Of a DNA stretch of 64,000 nt, positions 57,422-64,000 are shown one piece after another; position 1 is the first letter of the stretch, and the number at the start of each line of letters is the position of its first letter. The position numbers and the translations under genes are program-made. Source of the stretch: Rhodeus uyekii (Eukaryota; Chordata; Actinopteri; Cypriniformes; Acheilognathidae); contig JAWRVZ010000016.1 of assembly GCA_037043235.1 (NCBI GenBank), positions 1,359,001 through 1,423,000 on the forward strand, read 5' to 3'. Below the pieces are notes generated by a model that saw nothing but the letters and a program-made list of their open reading frames with translations, was not told the origin of the DNA and made no database searches.

Positions 57422-60400
57422 ATGGCAACTCCAGAGTCGGCGATGTCAAAGTCTGCTCCTGCCTCATCCCGACGTCCACAAAGAGTAATTCAGAGGCCTG
57501 TCTACCTAGATGACTACGTGGTCGACTATGCTGGGAAACCATCAGGACAGGCTGTTAGACCTAAAGAGAAGGTAATCGTGACTTCAACCCCCATCTCCTC
57601 CTGCCAGCCATTCGGAACAGCTGGTTCATCAGAGGACTTTATGCTGCAAATAATGGAAATTACTAAGCAGCAGAGTGAGACTGCTAGGCGCCAAACAGAA
57701 CTTTTGGAGAAAGTCCTGCTACACAGCACTCCTCGAACATCTGCCCACTCCTCACAAGCATCATCCCGGCATCAGACACCTAGAGCCCAGATCCTGAAAT
57801 CAGTGGAAAAGGGGCAGTTCCAATCCGATGCTAGCCCTGATGCTGTCTACTCCAATCGTCATCCATGGCAACAGCCTGCCAAACCCCAACCTGCTTTCGT
57901 TGAGGAGCTTTCGCAAGTATTGAGGAAAACCCAAATCAGAGACACTCATTTCCGGTCACCACCTCCTGTGAGCAGAGAGACTACCCTGTCGTCGCACCAG
58001 TACGCCTCACCATGCAGCAGTTCTCCATCAGACCTAACCAGAACCCAGGTGCACAACAGAGAAGGGCCCTGGATGAAAGCATTGCCTCCTCACCCTGAAC
58101 AGAGACCGAGCCCGACAACCCAGCTTCCTTTCTATCAAGTATCAGCCACAGAGGCCTTTCCAGTACACAGTCAGTTTGCTCCAGAGCCTGAGCCGATGCC
58201 AAGAACTGTGTACCCAGTTACAACATCTCAGCTTAGGGCTGAGGCCCTACCCTACACCTCCCATCCCTCATCATACTGGGCTCCAACAGTAGAAGGCCCA
58301 ACCTTCCCAGACTTTATTAAAGAAGACAGAGCCCAGTACGTGGAACTTAGGATTGCTCTGGACAACCTGCTTCACAAACAATTACCAGAGCATTATAAGT
58401 ACTCTATCCTTCTTAAACATGTGAAGGTGCCTAATGGTCACAGACTAGTGTTAGCACATGCAGAGTCAGCCATGCCTTACACTAACGCCCTGCAAGCCCT
58501 TGACAGAAGGTATGGTCGTCCCTACCAGTTCGTACTGAAGGAAATAGAGACTTTGGAGAGTCTGCCGCCTATCCGTGCTGGTGACGAACGAGCATTCGAC
58601 GACTTTTCCCTCAGAGTTCAAGCAATAGTCGGCATGCTCAAAGCCCTAAAGGGGGACGGGATTGAAGAACTGCACAGTGGGTCAAATGTGAAACGTCTTC
58701 TGAATCGTCTTCCTCGTTCACAACAAACTCAATTCAGGAGGCATCACCTCAAAAGAAACCCAGACAAGACTAAGTTCTCCCTCCTCGAGTTTGCAGATTG
58801 GCTGCAGCTAGAAGCTAACTGTATGGAATTTGATCCAACTGATGAGACAGGAGTCACAAAGCGAGATCAAAGGGTAGCATTTCGAGGACAAGGTAAACAC
58901 ACCACCATACTGCATGGCGTGGAACAAAGACAAGACATAGAACCAATAAGCAAACCCAAGGCAGTTCATCCCAAAGTACCCACCAAGCCCAAAGCCATCT
59001 GTCCATACTGCAGTGCAGAACATTACCTTAGCCAATGTACCACATTCACAGTATTAACCAAAGAACAAATGGTTGGCTGGATCAAAGACAATAAACGGTG
59101 CTGGAAATGTGCACGTTCCCACATGGCCAAGGACTGCGACCTAAAGAGGCCTTGTCACCTTTGCCAAGCCAAACACCTCTCCATACTCCACGACATCAAC
59201 CAAAGGAAAGGTGAGGTTACCAGTGAGAGCAATAACCTGTACAACTCCACCACAGAAACTCTATATCTAGACCAACCTCGATGTGGTGGGAAAGTGTTTC
59301 TGAAAGTCGTGAAGGTTACCCTCCATCACCAGAACAAAGCTTTAGACACATTTGCTGTACTTGATGATGGCTCAGAGCGCACCATTCTGCTTGACACAGC
59401 TGCACAACATCTCGGGTTAAAAGGCAGACCAGAGAAACTGAATTTACGGACGGTGCATCAAGACATCAGGACATTGCATGGTACTTCCGTGAATTTCAGC
59501 TTGTCCACCCCAAGTAATCCGAGAAAAAAGTTCAACATCCAAGGAGCCTTTACAGCAGATCGATTCGGATTAGCAGAATACAACTACCCGGTGAAGACCC
59601 TGCAGGAAAGGTACAGACACCTCAGAGGGATACCAATACCACCTCTGGTCAAAGCTTGTCCCCTACTTCTTATTGGTTCAGATCATACTGAGCTCATAAC
59701 CCCAATTGAACCAGTGCGATTGGGCCCACCTGGGGGTCCAGCCGCTGTCAGAACTCATCTCGGCTGGACCTTGCAGGGCCCCTCCAAGCATCTGCAGGAT
59801 CAACTCCCAGTCTCACAGTGTTTATTCACATCTAGCTGTTGCCCATCTGCAGAACTGTTTCATCAAATTGAAAGGTTATGGCAGATGGACATTCTGCCCT
59901 ATCGCAGTGAAAAGATGGTGATCAGGTCACAACAAGACCAAGAAGCATTGAACATGCTGGAGACACAGACAGTGCGAGTGAAAGTGGATGGAATTGAACG
60001 ATACGCCACTCCACTTTTGAGAGTTAAAACCATGCCTCCTTTACATGCTCCAAAGGAGGCTGTGATGGGCCACCTCCGTAACACTGAACGTCGGTTAGCT
60101 AAAGACCTGCCATTGGCTAACAAGTATCAAGAAGAGATCCAAAAACTGGAGAAGGCGGGTTATGCCATTAAAATACCACCTCAAAGGGCAGCCCAGTCTA
60201 CAGAATCATGGTATCTACCCCACCATATTGTGACCCACAATGAGAAACCCAGAGTGGTATTCAACTGCTCGTACACCTTTAATGGGGACAATCTAAACAA
60301 GCAGTTATTACCTGGACCTACGCTGGGCCCCTCTCTCCTTGGAGTGTTAATCCGCTTCAGAGAACATCGAGTGGCCATCAGTGGAGACATAAAAGGGATG

Positions 60401-63187
60401 TTTCACCAGATCCGGTTGCTCCCCAAAGACAAACCCCTTCTAAGGTTCTTGTGGCGGGACCTAAAGCCCGGGAACCCACCGGACGTGTACGAATGGCAGG
60501 TCCTTCCATTTGGCACAACCTGTAGCCCCTGCTGTGCGACATTTGCATTGCAGCAACACGTTTTCACCCATTGCCAGCAGGGTGATAAGAGAAGACAATC
60601 AGTTGAACGCTGTTTTTATGTTGACAACTGTTTACAGAGCACTCCATCCTCAGTTGAAGCCCGTGAGCTAATCGATGGATTAAGGTCCTTACTGGTTTCA
60701 GGTGGGTTTGAAATCCGTCAGTGGGCGAGCAATGAGGCCTCAGTGATTAGTCATCTCCCCAAAGAGGCTAGATCAGAAAACACGGAGTTGTGGATTTCCC
60801 GCAGTCAATCAGACCCTCAAGAAATGACCCTGGGATTAAACTGGCATTGCGTACCAGACACCCTACATTACCGCCACCGTCCTCTATCCGACCATGAGGT
60901 AACAATGAGAAACATATACCGAGTCCTCGCCAGCCAGTACGACCCCTTGGGTTACATAATACCTTTCACAACCAGGGCCAAAATCCTAGTGAGACAATTA
61001 TGGGAGAAAGAACGAGAATGGGATGACCCCCTTCTTCCTTCTGAGCTGCTGCAGGCCTGGCAAAAATGGGAAGCAGAACTGGAACATCTACCACTAATCA
61101 CTATACCCCGGTGCTATGTGTCAGCCACACTAGATGTCCCCGAGGCGGAACGAGAACTTCATATCTTCTGCGACGCCTCTGAAGCAGCCTATGGGTCAGT
61201 AGCATATCTACGTACTGAACAGCAAGGTCAAGTTGAGCTGGCATTTGTCCATGCCAGATCCAGAGTATCTCCAAAAAGGCAACAGTCAATACCTAGGCTT
61301 GAGCTATGCGCCGCCCTCACTGGAGCACAATTAGCCAAACTACTCCATAATGAGCTCTCACTGAAAATCAGGAACACATTCTTGTGGAGTGACTCAACAA
61401 CAGTACTCACCTGGCTGAAGTCAGAGTCCTGCAGATTCAAAGTTTTTGTAGGAACCAGAGTAACTGAGATACAAGAACTTACCGAAGGTCATTGTTGGCG
61501 CTATGTAGATTCAGAAAGGAACGCAGCAGATGACATTACACGTGGCAAAACTTTGCTTGAGTTATCCCAACCCAATCGATGGAGTAAAGGACCTGACTTC
61601 CTTTACCTACCACCTGAATCATGGCCAGAAAATCCTCCCATCGGACTGAATGAGGACCCTATTGAGCTTCGTAAAGCAAAGTTTTGTGGCCTCACTTCGA
61701 CTGATCCTGTAACACCACTGCCAGATGTGACTCAGTTTTCGACCTTTGAGGAACTCCTGGAAGCTACCTCCAGAGCCCTGCATGGGGCGGCGGGAAAAAC
61801 AGGTGACCCTGGATCATCGGAGTACCAGCAGGCTGAAACTGACCTGTTACGGAAAGCCCAATTAGACAGTTTTCCAACTGAATACCAGGCTCTTACAACT
61901 GGTAAGCCAATCCCTTCATCTAGTCGTTTGCTCACATTGTCACCAGAGTTAGATAAAACGACTGCACTCATCCGTGTAGGAGGACGACTACGTCAAGCTA
62001 CCCACTTAAGTTACAGTACAATACATCCCATAGTCTTGGACCCAAAACACCCTGTAACTCGCCTCCTCATTAAGCAATACGATACCAAACTCTGTCATTC
62101 TGGTCCAGAAAGGGTATTCGCAGAAATGCGAAGATGCTACTGGATCCTCAGAGGGAGAGAAGCAATAAGGCGTCATCAACATTCCTGTGTTGAATGCCAA
62201 AGGTGGAGAGCCAAACCTAATATACCAAAGATGGCGGAACTTCCTCCCGCCAGAGTCCGCCTACTGAAACCAGCCTTCTTTTCCACAGGGGTAGATTGCT
62301 TTGGCCCATTCCAGGTAAAACGAGGGAGGAGTAATGAAAAGAGGTGGGGAATCATTTTTAAGTGCATGACTACCCGCTGTGTCCACTTAGATCTACTGAG
62401 TAACATGGATTCAGATTCCTTTCTGCTGGCTCTTAGGCGTATGGTCGCTCGACGTGGAACTCCTTCTGAAATTCTAGCGGATCAAGGCACCAATTTTCGA
62501 GGAGGTGATAAAGAGCTACAGACAGCTTTCACTTCCATGAGTCAACATCTCCAAACCCAACTAGCAAAACAGAAGATACAGTTCCGGTACAACCCCCCAA
62601 ATGCTCCACATTTCGGAGGTATGTGGGAGCGCGAAATTCGCTCAGTTAAAACTGCCCTACGTACCATAGTAGGGTCTCAGATCCTCACAGAGGAAGTCCT
62701 CCGAACACTCCTTATAGAGGTTGAGGCTATACTCAATGCGAAACCACTGGGGTATGTCTCTTCCGATGTAGCGGATCCAGACCCGGTCACACCAAACTAC
62801 CTGTTGATGGGGCGGCCAGATGCATCACTACCACAAGTGATTTACCCAGAATCTGAAATTCTTAGTCGGAAAAGATGGCGGCACTCTCAAGTATTAGCAG
62901 ATCAGTTTTGGAAAAGTTTTATTAAGAATTACTTGCCCACCCTGCAACCACGTCAAAAATGGATGAGTGACTGCAGTAACCTCACACCTGGGACTGTTGT
63001 TATGGTAATAGACCACCAACTTCCTCGTGCTTTGTGGCCTGTTGGCAAGGTAATAACCACATATCCTGGATCCGATGGCCGGGTCCGCTCTGCAAAGATC
63101 GAGGTAAAAAACAAGCACTACCATCGACCAGTCTCTCGTCTCATCACACTGCCTGCCATCCCAGATAATAACCCTACAACAGACTAA
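57422..63187 (+). CDS. BEL/Pao gag-pol polyprotein
   Basis: 1921 aa in one frame. After a Ser/Pro/Gln-rich N-terminus come a gag-like domain (about 290-440, DUF1759 type), zinc-knuckle-like motifs from C527 and C560-C563, a Pao-type aspartic protease with DDGSE at 648-652, reverse transcriptase (GDIKGMFHQI from 988 and YVDN at 1066-1069), RNase H with first Asp at 1251, an integrase zinc domain (H1559 onward, CVECQRW), an integrase core D1625, D1687, E1736 and a C-terminal DUF5641 domain (KSFIKNYLPTLQPRQKW). The order protease-RT-RNase H-integrase with DUF5641 is diagnostic of BEL/Pao. The usual YVDD is YVDN here; whether this is the normal state of the fish lineage or a lesion is not decidable from one copy. 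No stops or frameshifts. Confidence 0.95.
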   Translation: MATPESAMSKSAPASSRRPQRVIQRPVYLDDYVVDYAGKPSGQAVRPKEKVIVTSTPISSCQPFGTAGSSEDFMLQIMEITKQQSETARRQTELLEKVLLHSTPRTSAHSSQASSRHQTPRAQILKSVEKGQFQSDASPDAVYSNRHPWQQPAKPQPAFVEELSQVLRKTQIRDTHFRSPPPVSRETTLSSHQYASPCSSSPSDLTRTQVHNREGPWMKALPPHPEQRPSPTTQLPFYQVSATEAFPVHSQFAPEPEPMPRTVYPVTTSQLRAEALPYTSHPSSYWAPTVEGPTFPDFIKEDRAQYVELRIALDNLLHKQLPEHYKYSILLKHVKVPNGHRLVLAHAESAMPYTNALQALDRRYGRPYQFVLKEIETLESLPPIRAGDERAFDDFSLRVQAIVGMLKALKGDGIEELHSGSNVKRLLNRLPRSQQTQFRRHHLKRNPDKTKFSLLEFADWLQLEANCMEFDPTDETGVTKRDQRVAFRGQGKHTTILHGVEQRQDIEPISKPKAVHPKVPTKPKAICPYCSAEHYLSQCTTFTVLTKEQMVGWIKDNKRCWKCARSHMAKDCDLKRPCHLCQAKHLSILHDINQRKGEVTSESNNLYNSTTETLYLDQPRCGGKVFLKVVKVTLHHQNKALDTFAVLDDGSERTILLDTAAQHLGLKGRPEKLNLRTVHQDIRTLHGTSVNFSLSTPSNPRKKFNIQGAFTADRFGLAEYNYPVKTLQERYRHLRGIPIPPLVKACPLLLIGSDHTELITPIEPVRLGPPGGPAAVRTHLGWTLQGPSKHLQDQLPVSQCLFTSSCCPSAELFHQIERLWQMDILPYRSEKMVIRSQQDQEALNMLETQTVRVKVDGIERYATPLLRVKTMPPLHAPKEAVMGHLRNTERRLAKDLPLANKYQEEIQKLEKAGYAIKIPPQRAAQSTESWYLPHHIVTHNEKPRVVFNCSYTFNGDNLNKQLLPGPTLGPSLLGVLIRFREHRVAISGDIKGMFHQIRLLPKDKPLLRFLWRDLKPGNPPDVYEWQVLPFGTTCSPCCATFALQQHVFTHCQQGDKRRQSVERCFYVDNCLQSTPSSVEARELIDGLRSLLVSGGFEIRQWASNEASVISHLPKEARSENTELWISRSQSDPQEMTLGLNWHCVPDTLHYRHRPLSDHEVTMRNIYRVLASQYDPLGYIIPFTTRAKILVRQLWEKEREWDDPLLPSELLQAWQKWEAELEHLPLITIPRCYVSATLDVPEAERELHIFCDASEAAYGSVAYLRTEQQGQVELAFVHARSRVSPKRQQSIPRLELCAALTGAQLAKLLHNELSLKIRNTFLWSDSTTVLTWLKSESCRFKVFVGTRVTEIQELTEGHCWRYVDSERNAADDITRGKTLLELSQPNRWSKGPDFLYLPPESWPENPPIGLNEDPIELRKAKFCGLTSTDPVTPLPDVTQFSTFEELLEATSRALHGAAGKTGDPGSSEYQQAETDLLRKAQLDSFPTEYQALTTGKPIPSSSRLLTLSPELDKTTALIRVGGRLRQATHLSYSTIHPIVLDPKHPVTRLLIKQYDTKLCHSGPERVFAEMRRCYWILRGREAIRRHQHSCVECQRWRAKPNIPKMAELPPARVRLLKPAFFSTGVDCFGPFQVKRGRSNEKRWGIIFKCMTTRCVHLDLLSNMDSDSFLLALRRMVARRGTPSEILADQGTNFRGGDKELQTAFTSMSQHLQTQLAKQKIQFRYNPPNAPHFGGMWEREIRSVKTALRTIVGSQILTEEVLRTLLIEVEAILNAKPLGYVSSDVADPDPVTPNYLLMGRPDASLPQVIYPESEILSRKRWRHSQVLADQFWKSFIKNYLPTLQPRQKWMSDCSNLTPGTVVMVIDHQLPRALWPVGKVITTYPGSDGRVRSAKIEVKNKHYHRPVSRLITLPAIPDNNPTTD

Positions 63188-63232
63188 CAAAGAATTTGGG
63201 AAGTACATTCGCAATGCAAATGTAGGGGCGGC

Positions 63233-64000
63233 TGTTAAAGAGGAGGTCAGTATCGCCATCTGCTGGATAACTTTACTGCCATCCAACCAATGTACTAACA
63301 AGCCGACGTAGTGATCATGCCCTGATCACGCTATCACAGCCCGATCACGCTGACGGACAGCCAATCACACCATAGCATTGGTCCAATGACAGTGTGCAGA
63401 ACTTTCTAGCTTTGTTTCGCCTTATAGTTGAGAGACGGTTCGTGTGGTGTTGTTCTCCTTATTTCCTGTCAGAGTTGTGTGCGTTAATGACTCAAAGTAA
63501 GTGTTTATTCATCATATAAATATATCGCTGTTGCTGCTGATCAAGATTAGTCGCTGAGTTGTTTATATGTCAGATAGAGAAATGCACGAAAGACCCGCGG
63601 CTCCGCACAACGGTTGTTGTGGAAACGGTATTACGTTATGTATACTTATACTTATGTTTATGCTGTTGTAGTATATTTCCGCCTAATACTGTTAGTTAGA
63701 TTAGATGTATGATGAATCAGTCAAATGTACACTTTAATGTATATTGATCTGTATGCATGTAGATTTGGTTCACGAATCTAATAAGTTTGAGGATTCACAT
63801 TATTTATGTATAATGTGTTAAAGTGCCATGTAGTTTTACATCTGTTATGTTATCTAGTAATTTGCATGTGGTAATTTTATGTTATCCTAGAATCACTTAA
63901 TTTATGTCATTTATTTCTTCTTTCCTTTGTTTAGACCACACACACATACACAAGCCCATAAGTTACCATCTATGGCAATGTAACCAGTGAACTTGATGGA
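63233..64000 (+). repeat. 3' LTR of the BEL/Pao element, truncated by window end
   Basis: First 768 bp of the LTR, offset 6713 bp from the 5' copy. About 98 bp should lie beyond the window. Confidence 0.9.

Larger units (their letters stand above)
56520..64000 (+). mobile_element. BEL/Pao LTR retrotransposon, 3' LTR cut by window end
   Basis: A 5' LTR of about 866 bp (56520-57385) recurs from 63233 to the window end without differences that I can see over the 768 bp compared. One gag-pol ORF fills the interior. A tRNA-Tyr primer site follows the 5' LTR and a purine-rich tract (taggggcggc) precedes the 3' LTR. Open ORF and matching LTRs indicate a recent insertion. The right target duplication is outside the window; acgag at 56515-56519 is the left candidate. 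Confidence 0.92.

Noticed and set aside
57526..63301. Minus-strand ORFs across the BEL element
   Set aside because: Antisense shadows of the polyprotein, without own motifs.

Overview
The window is vertebrate nuclear DNA, almost certainly from a teleost and probably cyprinid-like. The pointers are intron-split vertebrate genes in low-GC, repeat-rich DNA, Tc1-like transposons, a 5S-rRNA-derived SINE3, a Tf1/sushi-type chromovirus and a BEL/Pao element. Three host genes are recognised, all on the minus strand: sdr16c5 (six coding exons, 15046 to 7075), penk (two coding exons, 20581 to 18181) and bpnt2, formerly impad1 (five coding exons, about 56367 to 51592). From memory, SDR16C5-PENK-BPNT2 is also the gene order and relative orientation of human 8q12, so this is a conserved synteny block. 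No operon-like cooperation is expected: the genes act in retinoid oxidation, opioid peptide production and Golgi nucleotide phosphate hydrolysis respectively.

Layout. 1-3600: repeat-rich DNA with two copies of a short TA-flanked inverted-repeat element. 3600-3850: an orphan CpG-rich promoter with one exon-like segment, the position where plag1/chchd7 would be expected. 4.1-5.7 kb: a decayed Tc1/mariner relic interrupted by a palindromic element. 7.1-15.3 kb: sdr16c5; its large intron 5 holds a dead Tc1 copy and a solo LTR, and its intron 1 holds a relic copy of its own start-codon exon. 17.7-21.06 kb: penk, with two perfect CREs at the promoter. 23.05-28.13 kb: an intact, very young Ty3/gypsy chromovirus on the minus strand. 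28.1-46.2 kb: a gene-poor interval with nested repeats, relic retroelements and a few splice-bounded open segments that might be an unannotated transcript. 46.2-47.8 kb: a SINE3 with a 1-kb TA-flanked transposon inserted at its tail, carrying a YqaJ/SWIM-type protein fragment. 51.6-56.4 kb: bpnt2. 56.52 kb to the window end: an apparently intact BEL/Pao element whose 3' LTR runs off the window.

Most notable points: (1) the gypsy element shows a tRNA-independent self-priming arrangement, with 9 nt of the inferred mRNA 5' end complementary to the sequence 2 nt after the 5' LTR, and its single gag-pol ORF starts in one LTR and ends in the other; (2) the BEL element carries a tRNA-Tyr primer site and YVDN instead of YVDD in reverse transcriptase, and lies about 150 bp upstream of bpnt2 exon 1, where no in-frame start codon can be found; (3) penk keeps six Met-enkephalin cores but its Leu-enkephalin slot has decayed; (4) sdr16c5 intron 1 contains a mutated copy of its own exon 1 start.
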